DNA of 64,000 nt from Diaminobutyricimonas aerilata (GTDB lineage Bacteria > Actinomycetota > Actinomycetes > Actinomycetales > Microbacteriaceae). The stretch lies in assembly GCF_002797715.1 (NCBI RefSeq), contig NZ_PGFF01000001.1:2875304-2939303 (forward strand), given 5' to 3'. Below the pieces are notes generated by a model that was not told the DNA's origin, searched no databases, and saw nothing but the letters and a program-made list of their open reading frames with translations. The translations under genes and the position numbers were made by a program. Shown here piece by piece: positions 26,301 to 35,900 of the stretch. Position 1 is the stretch's first letter; each line of letters opens with the position of its first letter.

Positions 26301-29247
26301 CCTCCGCGTACTGTGGGAACTCGGCGACCGCGTTCGCGTCGACGTAGTCGGCGGGGTTCTGCGGGTCACCGCCGGCGGTGAGCACATACTTCTTCAGATC
26401 GAGCGCGTAGCAGTCGCCGATCGTGGTGGTGGCGGAGGCGCGCATCGGCAGGCGCGTGTGACCGGCATAGGAGTTGCCGGAGTTCACGAGCACCTGCCCC
26501 GGCTTGTTGTCACCGGCGGCCGGAGCCGCGCAGTTCGTGCCGGCCGGGGTGGTGAAGTTGATCTTGATGGTCTGGCGCGCTCCTGGGGCGAGTGCCGGAC
26601 CGATCACGCGGATGGCCGTCGGGTTGACGACCGTCGGACGCACGGTCGTCCAGCCGACGGTGTTTCCGGTGACGCTTCCCGGGGTGCCGCCGTTGCTCGC
26701 GCTGCGCGGGTCGTCGCTCAGGCTGCCGAACGGCGCGATCGAGTAGTACACGGTCGCACCGGCCGGTGCTGTCACGCCGGTCACCGTATAGCCGCCATCG
26801 GCGTTCGTGCCGCGGCCGTCGGAGGGCGACGGGAGGATGTCGATCGTGTCGGTGTAGGGGTTCGACACCGGGTCTTGCGAGTCGACGTTGAGCGTCCACG
26901 CGGAGCTGTCGCCGTAGAACGAGAGCACGTTGTCGTCCGCCGACTTGCCGAACGACGTCGACGCGGAGTTCGGCACGACCACTGTCGCGCTCGCGGTGCG
27001 TGCGCCGGGCAGGCTCTGGTCACCCGGCACGTTGACGACGGCCGAGTTGGTGAGACTCGCGCCCGGCGCGGGCGGTGCGGCGGCGTCGATCTCACCCTGA
27101 TAGGTGATGGTGCGCTCGACGTTCGGCTGCGCGTTCGGGAAGTTCCACGTCAGCGTGCGGCGGTCAGCCGACACGCTCGTGGGCGCCGGGGTCGCCGAAC
27201 CAGCGACGTAGACGAGCCCGGCGGGAAGGGTGTCCACCACCGAGAAGGTGACGGGCGGGGGATTCACGATGGCGTTCCGCGCCTGCGCCTTGACCGTGTA
27301 GGTGATCGGCTGCCCGGCGGTCGCGGTGGTGGTCGATGCGACCTTCGAGATGACGCCGTTCGGGCCCTGCAATCGGTAGGCGTCACGGGCACCGTTCATG
27401 TTGGGCCCGTACGTGCTGCCCGGCAGGTTCGTTCCGCCCGGTCCCGTGCTGACGTTGTGCCAGCCGTTGAGGGCGGGATAGGTGGGCCAGCTGCCCTGGG
27501 ACTCGGGCTTCGCGGTGAAGGCACCCGTGACCCAGCCTTCACCGGAGGTCGGCGCGGTGGGGCTGATGTATCCGAAGCCGCGCAAGAACTCGAGGCCGTT
27601 CGGCGGGGTGCGGTCGATGCCCGGGTTCCAGGTCATCTTGATCGCGGTGACTCCCGCCGGCAGCCCGGTGATGACGGAGGCGTTCGCGAGGGTCGGGTGG
27701 GTGAGCGTGGACCCGGCCGGGCGCTGCACCTCCACCCACATGGCGCTCGGCGCGGCCTGACCGCATGTCTCGGTCTTGGTGTTGACCGGCGCCGTCGTGT
27801 AGTAGTAGCGCGCCGAGGCGTAATCGTCGTACGACCCGGGAACGTCGCCCCAGCCGCCGCCGTCGAAGCCCGTGAGCACGAAAGCGGGGTTCTGGTTCAT
27901 GAGACATAGACCGCCCAGCTGCGCTCCGCCGGCCCCGGAGTAGCCGCTCCATAGGGAGGAGTTGGTCTGGAAGTAGAGCGGCAGGGGCGCAGCCGCGACG
28001 CCGCTGCGGAGGTTCGCGACTTGATCTTGCGACGTGCCGGGGCTCACCCACAGGTTGGTGTCCCACGGGCCGCGCGACGCCGCCGGTTGACCCGCCCAGA
28101 AGACGGAGTAGCCACCGGGCGGACGCAACGTCGCTGTCGTGACGTTGTTCGTCTTCGGCGCCTCCGCACGCACCGTACCGTCGACGAAGGTCACGTTGCC
28201 GGCGTTCGTCGCGTTGAAGGAGTACTCGGTGATGACGGTCACCGGGTTGGGGATGCTGAAGCGCACGGTGCCCGAGGCGATGTAGGCGCCGGTACCGCCG
28301 AGCGGCTGGCCGAAGCTGTCGTTCACGGGCACCCGGGTCAGCGTGTAGTCGAGGCCGCTGAGGTTGACGGTGTAGTTGGCGCCGGTCCCCGCGACCGTGC
28401 AGCCTGGAAAGTTCGCGCGATCCGCCTTGGCCGGGTCGGAGAACGGGTGCCCGGTGACGCGTGTCGCATCGCCGGTGGGCACGCATCCTTCGAACTGGAA
28501 TCCGGTCATGCCGCCTGCGACGTTGCTGGCCACGGTCACCGGGAAGCTGTAGTTGACCGGACCCGGTCGGCTGCCGCCGGCGAGGATGATCGAGAAGTTC
28601 ATGTCCACGAACGTGCGATTGCCGCCCGTGCGGCTAGGAAGGACGACGCCCTGCGCCGAACCGGCGCCGAGCGCCAGGTCGAGCCCATAGGTGTAGGTGA
28701 TCGGCAGGGGGGTGGGAGCCGCCGGAGCTGAAGCGGCGGCGGCGCTGTCGGAGATGACCGTGCCGCTCACGGTGACGTTCCCCCCGTTGCTGCCCGTGAC
28801 TCGCATCGGCGTCTGGAAGATGTTCGCGCTGCCGCTCGTGAGGGTGCCGAGGTTGCACAGGAGGGTGGCGCCGTCGGCCGAGATCGACGACACGGGGGTC
28901 ACGCCGCTGGTCTTACAGACCGCGGGGATGCTCGTGAAGCGCGCATTCCCCGCCGTGAGCGTCGCCCGCACGTTGTCGACGGGTTCCTTCGAGAAGGGGT
29001 CGCTCGCGTCGTTCGTGTTGATGTGCCACTCCGCCGTCACGGTCGACGCGAAGGGCGCCGACGTCGGCACCGGAGCTCCGGTCGTGTTGCCGATCCAGTT
29101 GACCGTGATCTCGTGGTTCGCCACGATGGCGGCGCTCGCGCTGAGCGGAGCGCCGGTGGCGACGAGACCGACGGCGACGACCGTCGCGACTGACGCTTTC
29201 CATCCTCGGCCGACACGACGGATGGATCGACGAATGCTACGCAACAA
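20350..29247 (-). CDS. Giant DUF7507/DUF11-repeat surface adhesin A (2965 residues), TTG start
   Basis: The start is taken as TTG at 29247. AGGGGA lies five bases upstream, no ATG or GTG fits, and the site aligns with the start of the paralogue (LLRSIRRSIRRVGRGWK against VLRTFRRSIRRVHRGWR). A signal peptide ends near 41 (PLSASAA). Residues 42-630 are an N-terminal non-repeat head. Two DUF11/isopeptide-like modules follow (ISKVASTTTATAGQPITYTV near 632). From about 1069 to 2925 there are 14 tandem domains of about 133 residues with the pattern Y-x-x-x-K-T...GD-V-x-YTITVRNTG...DDLSDVLDDA...W-x-G-x-L. Nearly every one ends with a Cys pair. The C-terminus is LAATG, a transmembrane helix and RRRSSS. 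The inferred role is a long wall-anchored stalk presenting the N-terminal head. DUF7507 and related modules are known from bacterial surface proteins; ligand unknown. Confidence 0.88.
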   Translation of the reverse strand: MLRSIRRSIRRVGRGWKASVATVVAVGLVATGAPLSASAAIVANHEITVNWIGNTTGAPVPTSAPFASTVTAEWHINTNDASDPFSKEPVDNVRATLTAGNARFTSIPAVCKTSGVTPVSSISADGATLLCNLGTLTSGSANIFQTPMRVTGSNGGNVTVSGTVISDSAAAASAPAAPTPLPITYTYGLDLALGAGSAQGVVLPSRTGGNRTFVDMNFSIILAGGSRPGPVNYSFPVTVASNVAGGMTGFQFEGCVPTGDATRVTGHPFSDPAKADRANFPGCTVAGTGANYTVNLSGLDYTLTRVPVNDSFGQPLGGTGAYIASGTVRFSIPNPVTVITEYSFNATNAGNVTFVDGTVRAEAPKTNNVTTATLRPPGGYSVFWAGQPAASRGPWDTNLWVSPGTSQDQVANLRSGVAAAPLPLYFQTNSSLWSGYSGAGGAQLGGLCLMNQNPAFVLTGFDGGGWGDVPGSYDDYASARYYYTTAPVNTKTETCGQAAPSAMWVEVQRPAGSTLTHPTLANASVITGLPAGVTAIKMTWNPGIDRTPPNGLEFLRGFGYISPTAPTSGEGWVTGAFTAKPESQGSWPTYPALNGWHNVSTGPGGTNLPGSTYGPNMNGARDAYRLQGPNGVISKVASTTTATAGQPITYTVKAQARNAIVNPPPVTFSVVDTLPAGLVYVAGSATPAPTSVSADRRTLTWNFPNAQPNVERTITYQGEIDAAAPPAPGASLTNSAVVNVPGDQSLPGARTASATVVVPNSASTSFGKSADDNVLSFYGDSSAWTLNVDSQDPVSNPYTDTIDILPSPSDGRGTNADGGYTVTGVTAPAGATVYYSIAPFGSLSDDPRSASNGGTPGSVTGNTVGWTTVRPTVVNPTAIRVIGPALAPGARQTIKINFTTPAGTNCAAPAAGDNKPGQVLVNSGNSYAGHTRLPMRASATTTIGDCYALDLKKYVLTAGGDPQNPADYVDANAVAEFPQYAEGATVPFRFVLSNKGTGTLTNIVVSDPLAPSCATTVATLAGGAESVIQCSMTAGLGTTINTATATVTPPEGPQLTPSDPAGFVVPLPYTIAKSSTPASGSAVLPGDEITYSVTVTEPADSPAPWRNPAFTDDLAAVLDDADLVGDPVITTSVDGAPLGTASVNGTVLSWTAPLIAPGQTYTISYTVEVNGDGDDVLRNVVTPPTGIECDPCSTEHLIPGIQFEKTSDVATARAGDVVTYTVTARNTGQVAYTVPGYPASVSDPLTDVLVDADLVAGSATNGATFDGDSVDWTGALAVGGETSFSFQVRIKNPNPGDDRLVNRIVSETPGNNCDADSTDPLCDATVLVQSYTVEKSTAETPVVRGDVVSYSLTIRNTGQVPYTGVGADVASFSDDLADVLDDADFTGTATGGAVLTGTNLTWSGSLGVGQSRTFTYTVTVKQTPNAASQVLNNTVTPTGPGGSCAEAGACDTSTPIAQFRVEKTADPAYTNPGGTVSYTIVVTNTGQVPFTDAYPASFRDSFAGIVDDGQLVGLDDDGDIIPGTVTWTAGDATYSGSVLAWEGPLPLGGTVTIEYDVLVDNPDRGDHQLINTITTPPGLANCDTGSTDPACGTNTPVQSYELIKTADTKVAEVGDTVEYTITVRNTGRVPYPAGAGEPQASIADPIGDVLQNASFDGTVTSSTGTADFDDATDTITWVGDLPVDGAPVTITYSVEITSVVTPPDRMVNRAQTTAVGGNCDPATDIDDADPRCQVEIPTRSYEVVKTVSDPIVEPGQQDVTYTISITNTGAEDYTGTGAEAAQIIDDLTDILGDSGGLQVTAEPDGWVVDVVDGVLTATGPLAVEETVELEYTVDIDDPDAGDHRMENRVVTPPGRGGNCTPFSTDEDCDALVLVREYTTEKTVTPEVVEVGDTVVYTVTVRNTGHVAYDGATPDTSASLTDDLSDVLDDATFGTVLQGGATVANGVLTWSGALPIDGVHVIRYTVIATGADESILVNGVTPTGPGGSCVDDESCDTEVRIRSFEYEKSVDAEAATEGQELTYTITVRNTGAVEYTDDVPADIADDLSGVLDDAGELSDPVISPAGAGEATVVGSSILWEGPLALPGEAGDEVTITYTVTVDDPDVGDHRLVNTVTSENGVCAADGVCTTDTPVRSYLVEKSATPGSTLPGGIVEYTITVTNTGTVAFTDADPASIVDDLSDVLDVAGNPTDLAVAGDSDNLPTFAAGELRWSGELPVDGVVTLTYRVQVDAPLAAGADYLLENVVEPTAPGGECGICATNTPIRAYDTVKTVSQTQAEPGDTITYEVTVTNIGQVAYAAPLQATFTDDLADVLDDATGPLGLSAGATFDAATGVISWAGDLPIGGTTTIEYSVVVSDPRTSDGDAILENAVLTAPEGGCAAATVPDCKTVTPVRSLHYTKTVSDEVALQGDVIEYEITVENTGAVDFTAGTPASFDDSLTRILDDVDPVTEESLALDSSAGQASYDETLRAIHWEGPLAAGVTATVTYQVQIANPNLGDNRLDNRIVTPPGTPSNCAADSTDPDCATETLVRSFRIEKSADKTEVVAGEVVEYTIVLTNTGEVAYDDATPVVWTDPLTDVLDDAVYNDDATGGVTWDGIDTLAWTGPLAVDQVIEYTYTVTVRDPIPGDKVLYNRVTSPTIGSNCTDTSDDPSCDVTTGGPSVAVVKTSSTEVALPGDTVEYEITMTNDGGLDWTEERPASFTDSLSAVLDDAVYNGDVRATIDGDEVDGAAVSGGTLSWSGPLERGAAVVVTYTVTINAPVTGDGILDNVVSTPDEVPSNCSAASTDPDCATRTLVRSYIATKTSDAQGTVKPGDRVTYTVTVVNNGQVEYTDEQPATFVDDFSRVLDDATYAGDAPAGTTYAAPTLTWSGALAVGDISLITYSFVVNENGGDNRMLNTVLPDSEIGGWCLADGRCDTALEIVRPLAATGAVVLPIAGGVLALLGAGALLFWFGRRRSSSKLAG

Positions 29248-29401
29248 CGCGTTCCCCTTGCTGTACGCCGGCTTCACCCAGAAATCCGGACCCCCCGGAA
29301 ACGGCGTGACCTCAGTCTGCGTGACCGAAGACGCTTCGGAAACCCCGAAGCTGACAACGAGCCGATAACGATGCACCCCAGAAACGGGGGTCGCGAGCCC
29401 G
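29248..29401 (-). promoter_or_regulatory. Upstream region of adhesin A: leader hairpin and C/G dyad
   Basis: The gap between the 188-residue gene and adhesin A holds a perfect 7-base hairpin (29333-29339 with 29345-29351). It also holds the dyad CCCC-N6-GGGGG at 29376-29390, centred 136 bases upstream of the start. The proximal 60 bases, including TTCCGGGGGGTCCGG on the minus strand, match the region before adhesin B, so the leader was copied with the gene. No other terminator for the upstream operon is visible. Confidence 0.5.
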
Positions 29402-29968
29402 TCAGCGCGTGGTCGCCCGGCGGCGAGCTCCATGCCAGAAGAAGACGGCCGCTCCGACACCGACGATGACCGCGGCGCCGCCAAGGATAAGAGGGACCGG
29501 CGAGCCGGCCATCGTCCCCGACGTCTCGGTGAGGCCGCGAACAGAGGGGGGCGCATCCATGCCGGCTATGGCATCGGCGTCGACGGCGCGGACGAGCGTC
29601 GTGCCGGGCGAGGTCGTAGCCGCCACAGACGCCGTAGTGACCACCTGGTAGTCCTTCTCGGCGGGCTCCCCCACGGTGGCCGAGATCGAGAACTGACGGC
29701 TCTCGCCACCGGCGAGTTCGACCGGCCACGACGCCTCCCCGTCGAGGGAGACGTAGGGAGGGGCGGTCACCGTCACGGTCACCGCGGCGGGGGCACCGCC
29801 TTCGTTGCGCACGGTCGCGACGTAGTCGAGCACGTCACCGTCGCGGGCCTCGTCGACCCCGTCGCTCAGCTCGACCGAGACGACGGGGGCCTCGGCGGCT
29901 CCCGCCGGTGCTGCGAGGAGCAGCACCGGCAGGAGCGCGACCGTGGCGCCCGTGAGGCTCCGGATCAC
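29402..29968 (-). CDS. Small secreted membrane-anchored protein coupled to adhesin B
   Basis: The GTG start overlaps the stop of adhesin B (GTGA), which makes the 188-residue protein its translationally coupled partner. It has a signal peptide (VIRSLTGATVALLPVLLLAA, cleavage near GAA-EAP). One DUF11/NEW3-like domain (DGDVLDYVATVRNEGGAPAA, then a strand-rich region to about 125) follows, then a hydrophobic helix near 155-178 and an ARRRATTR tail. No LAxTG-like motif precedes the helix, so it should remain a simple membrane protein. The paralogue adhesin A has no such partner. Possible roles are an assembly or anchoring factor for the giant protein, or a minor subunit; neither is shown. Confidence 0.75.
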   Translation of the reverse strand: MIRSLTGATVALLPVLLLAAPAGAAEAPVVSVELSDGVDEARDGDVLDYVATVRNEGGAPAAVTVTVTAPPYVSLDGEASWPVELAGGESRQFSISATVGEPAEKDYQVVTTASVAATTSPGTTLVRAVDADAIAGMDAPPSVRGLTETSGTMAGSPVPLILGGAAVIVGVGAAVFFWHGARRRATTR

Positions 29969-32900
29969 GCCTGGTTCTCGAGGCGGCGCCGGCGTCCGAT
30001 CCAGAACAGCAACCCGCCGGCCCCGATCAGCGCGAGCACTCCCCCGACGATCGGCAGCACGAATGCACCGGTCGCGGCGAGCGGGCGCACGATCTCGATC
30101 GTCGTCGTGCAGCCGGTCTCGGTCGCACATCCGCCGCCGATCTCCGAGTCGGCGAGCACCGCGTTGATCATCCGGTTGTCGCCGCCGTTCTCGTTCACGA
30201 CGAACGAGTAGGTGACGATCGTGATGTCACCGACCGCGAGAGCGCCGTTCCAGGTGAGCGTCGGAGCCACGTAGGTGGTTCCGGCGGGCGCGTCACCGGC
30301 ATAGGTCGCGTCGTCGAGCACCTGGCTGAAGTCGTCCACGAACGACGCCGGCTGCTCGTCGGTGTAGTCGACCTGGCCGTTGTTGACCACGGTGATCGTG
30401 TAGGTGATGCGGTCGCCCGGCTTCACCTTGCCCGCCGCATCCGACGTCTTGGTCGTGACGTACGACTTGACGAGTGTGCGCGTCGCGCAGTCCGGGTCGC
30501 TCGAGGAGGTCGGGTCGCCCGCGGCTGCCCCGCCGATCTCACCCTCACCCTCGCCCGGCGACGGCTCGCTCGGCATCGCCGTGCAGTTGCTCGGCACCTC
30601 CTCGGGCGTCGTCACGACGTTGTCGAGGATGCCGTCGCCACTCACAGGGGCGTTGATCGTCACCGAGTAGGTCACGATCACCGACTCCCCGCGAGCGAGC
30701 GGTCCCTGCCAGTGCAGGATCGTCCCGCTCACCTCGGCGCCGGGCACCACGTCTCCGTCGAGGGTCGCCTCGACGTCGCCGTTGTAGGTGGCGTCGTCGA
30801 GCACAGCCGCGAGGTTGTCGTCGAACATCGCGGGGCGCGCATCCGTCCAGTCGATGCCGCCGTCGTTGGTGATGGTGACCGCGTACTCCACCACGTCACC
30901 CGGGAAGGCCGTCTCCTTCGAGGAGGTCTTCACCGTGCGCACCGACGGGCCGCCGAGGTCCACCTCGCAGAGCGGGTCGGCACTCGTCTCCGCACAGTTG
31001 CTGCCCTCGGTGGGCGACACGACACGGTTGTAGAGCACCTTGTCACCCGGGATCGGGTTGCGCACCGTGACCGAGTAGGTGAACTCCATCACCTGACCGA
31101 CCGCGAGCGGGCCGGTCCAGCTGAGGGTCTCCGTGCCGTTCCAGGTCACGCCGCCCGTCGCGTCGTCGTTGTAGACGGCGTCGTCGAGCACCTCGGTGAG
31201 GTCATCCGTCCACACCACCGGTCCGGCGTCGTCGTACGCGACCTCGCCGGTGTTGGTGAGGCGGATCGTGTACGTCACCCGGTCGCCGGGGAAGAACTCC
31301 GTCTTGTCGGCCGTCTTCTCGACGCGGAACGACTTGACGAGCGTCTCCGTGGCGCAGTCGGGGTCGACCGACTCGGCCGCGCAGTTCGACGGCACCCCGG
31401 GGGGCGACACGACCTTGTTCGCGAGTCGGTTGTCTCCGCGGTTCGGGTTGGCGATCTGCACCTGGTAGGTCACCGTCGCCGTCGCGCCCGGGGCGAGCGG
31501 ACCCTCCCAGTGGATCGACCGCAGTGTCTCGTCGTACGACGCCGTGCCCGCCGACGCCTCGAGCGCGAGGGACTCCTCCGTCACCGGGGTGACGTCGTCG
31601 AGGATGCGCGTGAGGGCGTCGTCGAACTGCGCCGGGTCGGCGTCGGTGAAGGCGACCGCGCCGGTGTTCCGCACGGCGATGGTGTACTCGACCACGTCGC
31701 CCGGAAGCGCGACGCCCGTCGACACGGTCTTCGCGTAGTGGAGCGACCGGATGGGGGTGATCGTCTTGCAGTCGGGCGCCGTGGACTCGGCGCAGCCACC
31801 CTCGGGCGGGGTCAGCACGGCGTTCTCGAGGATTCCGTCCCCACCGGTCACAGCCGGGTCGCCGACGACCACCGAGTAGGTGACCGTCGTCGTCGCGCCG
31901 ATCGGCAGGTCGCCGGCCCACGTGAGCACGCCGGTCGCCGGGTCGAAGGTCGCGCCGGCGCCGAGGCCCTGCGGGCCCGTCGCGTCGTCGAGCACGTCGG
32001 TCAGGTCGTCGGTGAACGTCGCCTGCAGCGGCGCCGCGTAGGCGACCTGACCGGTGTTCGTCACCGTCACCGTGTAGGTGACCACGTCGCCGATGCGGGC
32101 CTCGCGTCGGTCCGTCTTCTTCACCGTGCTGTACGCGCGGATCGGAGTCACCGTCGAGCAGATGCCGCACTCGCCGCCGGTCGCCGTGGGCTCCACGACG
32201 TTCTCGAGCAGGTAGTCCGCGTCGGCCGCGAGGGTCGCGTCGACCTGCACCCGGTACGTCAGCGTCACCACGCCGCCCACGGGCAGCTCACCGGCCCAGC
32301 GCAACTCTCCGTCCGCGAAGGTCGGCAGGTTGTCGCTGTCCCCCGCGACCGCGAGGTCGGTCGGGTCTCCGGCGACATCGAGCACGTCGGACAGGTCGTC
32401 GACGAGCGACGCCGGGTCGGCGTCCGTGTAGGCGACGGCACCGGTGTTGGTCACGGTGATCGTGTATTCCACGATTCCGCCCGGCAGCGTGGTCGCCGGC
32501 GTCGACACCTTCTCGACGAGGTAGCTGCGCACCGGGGTGGTGGTCGTACAGCCCCCGGCTTCGGCGCACACGCCGTTCTCGCTCGTGACCGCGTTGACCA
32601 GCAGGTGGTCGCCCGTGTCGGGGTCGTCCACGGTCACCGTGTAGGTGATGGTGACCTCGTCGCCGGCCTGGCCGGGCAGGGCGAGCGGGCCCTCCCAGAG
32701 GATGGAGCTGCCGACGATCGTGGCCTCGCCGGCACCGGCCGGGCTGATCACGGGGTCGCTCAGCTCCCCCGCGTCATCCAGTACACCCGAGAGGTCGTCC
32801 GCGATGTCGGCGGGCGCCTCATCCGTGTAGGCCACGGCACCGGTGTTGCGCACGGTGATCGTGTACGTGAGCGTCTGCCCTTCGACTGCCGCCTCGGCAT

Positions 32901-35900
32901 CCACCGACTTCTCGTACTCGAACGAGCGGATGCGCACCTCGGTGTCACAGCTGCCGGCGTCCACGCAGCGCCCGGTGGGGCCGGGCTCCACGCCGTTGAT
33001 CAGCACGTGCTCGTCTGCCCCCGTGGCGATCACGGTGTAGCGGATGAGGTGCGTGCCGCCGATCGGCAGCGGTCCCGACCAGGTGAGCGTCTCGCTCGCC
33101 GCGTCGAAGGTCGCCCCGCCTTGAAGCACGGCGCCGAAGGTCGCGTCGTCGAGCACGTCGGCGAGGTCGTCGGTGAGCGACGCGCTCGTGTCGGGGGTGA
33201 GCCCGTCGTACGCGACCTGGCCCGTGTTCACGACCTCGATCGTGTAGACGACGGTGTCGCCCACCTCGACGACCTCGGGGGTCACCGTCTTCTCGGTCGT
33301 GTACTCACGCACGAGCACCGTCGCGTCGCAGTCTCCGTCTGTCGAGAACGGCGTGCAGTTGCCGCCGCGGCCGGGGGGCGTCTCCACCCGGTTCTCGAGG
33401 CGGTGGTCGCCCTCATCCGGCTCGTCGATGTCGACCGTGTAGACGAAGGTCACCGTCTCGTCGACCGCAAGCGGCCCCGCCGCGGTCAGCACGCCACCCG
33501 TGAACTCGACGTCCCAGCCGGCCGGCTGCGAGACGAGCACCGGGTTCCCCGAGTCGCCGAGGATGTCGTTGAGGTCGTCGCGGATCTCCGCGGCGTCCTC
33601 GTCGCCGATCTCCGTGCCGAGGTAGGCCTCGGCACCGGTGTTGGTCACCGTGATCGTGTAGGTCAGGTTCTGCTGACCGGGCTCCACGATCGGGTCGCTG
33701 ACCGTCTTCACCGTCTTGTAGCTGCGCGTCGGCACCTCGACCTGGCAGCGCGGGTCGGCGAGATCGACATCGGTCGTCGGGTCGCAGTTGCCGCCGATCG
33801 TGGTGGTCTGCGCTCGGTTCACGATCCGGTCCGGCGGCACCGCGGCGGTGTGGATGGTCACGGCGTAGGTGATCGTCACCGGCGCGCCGTCGACCGGCAG
33901 GTCACCGACCCAGCGGATGGTCTCGGCGGCCGCATCCCACGTCGCCGTGCCGGCGGTCGCGTTCACGATGCCGTCGAAGTCGGCGTTGAGCAGCACGTCG
34001 TCGATCGGGTCGGCGATGCTCGCCTGCGGCTCGCCCGGGCCGGCCGGGTAGGGCACGCGACCGGTGTTGCGCACGGTGATCGTGTAGTTCACCGTGTCGC
34101 CCACCTCGACGACCTTCTTGTCCGCGGCCTTGACCAGCTCGTACGACTGCACGGGCGTCTCGGTACCGCAGTCCGGGTCGGTCGAACCGGTGTCGCAGTT
34201 CGCGATACCCGGAGGCGTGGTGATGGTGTTCTTCAGCAGGTGGTCGCCCCGGTCGGGGTTGTCGACGAGCACGTCGTACTCGATCGTCACCGTGCCGTCC
34301 ACCGGCAGCGGGCCGACCCAGGCGAGCGTCGCACCCGAGTAGGTCACATCGCCGGCCGTCCACGTGATGGTGCCGGGGATGATGTCACCGTCGTCGTCGA
34401 TCCCGACGAGCTCGCCGTCGTCGAGGACGTCGGAGAACGAGTCGCGGAACGATGCCGGGAACGCGTCGGTGAAGTCGACCGCCCCGGTGTTCTCGACGAC
34501 GATCGTGTAGTGCACGGTGCCGCCCGGGTTCGTGTAGGCGGGGTCGGCCGACTTCGCCACGTGGAACTGGGCGATCGGCGTCGACGTGTCACACGCTCCG
34601 GCGGCGGCGCAGCTGCCGCCCGGTCCGGTCGGGGTGACCGTGTTGTTCAGCACGAGGCTGTCGGGATTCGGCGTCTGCTTCACCGTCACCGTGTAGGTGA
34701 ACGTGCGCGTCTCGCCGACCGCGAGCGGGCCGGCCCACGTGAGGCGCCCGTCGGCGAACACAGCGCCACCGGTCGGGGTGCCCGTGAAGTCGGCGTCGTC
34801 GAGCACGTCTGCCAGGTCGTCGGAGAACGACGCGACGTCGGCACCGGTCCCGGTGTAGGGCACCTCGCCCGTGTTGCGCACGGTCAGCGAGTAGGTGACG
34901 ACGTTCCCGCGCACGACGGGCGTCTCGGCCGTCGACTTCTGCACGGTGTACGACTGCACGCGCACGGTGGCGTCGCAGTCCGGGTCGGTCGAATCCTCGG
35001 TGCAGTTGTTGCCCGGGGTCGTGGACACGACCCGGTTCTCGAGGCGGTTGTCGCCGGGGTTCGGATTCTTGATCCGCACCTGGAACGTGAAGGAGGTCTC
35101 CGCTCCGACCGCGAGCGCGCCGGTCCAGTCGACGGAGTCGCCGTCGAAGATCGCACCGTTCGTGGCGCTGCCCTCGACGAAGTCGGCGTCCTTGAGCACA
35201 TCCGTGAGCGGGTCGCTCACCGACGCCGGGTAGTCGGGCGTCGTGTATGGCACCTGGCCGGTGTTGCGCGCCGTCACCGTGTAGGTGACGACATCACCGG
35301 GGTGCGTGACCGCGACATCCGCCGTCTTGGTGAATCGGATGCCCGGGATGGGGTTCTCGGTCGTGCAGGTGTCGCACTCGATGCCGGTCTCGGGCGTCAC
35401 GACGTTGCGCAGGCGGTGGTTGCCCGTCACCGGGTCGTCCACCTTCACCTGGTAGGTGAGGGTGATCGTCTCGCCGGGCCAGATGCGGCTCGAACCCCAG
35501 GAGATGGTCTCGCCGTCGCGGGTCGCCGTTCCGGGGTCGCCGTCGGTCGCGTCATCCCCGTCCTCGTCGAGCGAGGAGGTCGTGGTGAGGCTGCCCTCGA
35601 CGAAGTCCGCGTCGTCGAGCACGTCGGTGAGGGTGTCGACCGTCGACGGGTTGAGGTACGCCGCGGGGCTGTCGGCCGGCTCGGTGATCGTCACCGTGTA
35701 GGTGACGGTCGCACCCGGCTCGACGCGGCTGCCCGAGGGCGGGTTCACCGATTTGGTGACTCGCGGCGGCAGCGGCACGACGATGCCGGCCGGGTCGCTG
35801 CCCGTGAGCACGGCGCCGATCGGGGGCTGCACGCGCACGGACGCCTCGTTGATCGTCGTGCCGAGCGCCGCGTTCGGCACCGAGCACTCACGGGTGTCCG

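Noticed and set aside
29248-29556. Extending adhesin A upstream to an ATG at 29556
   Set aside because: The extra 103 residues are low-quality, overlap the 188-residue gene and precede a normal signal peptide. Alignment with adhesin B supports the TTG at 29247.
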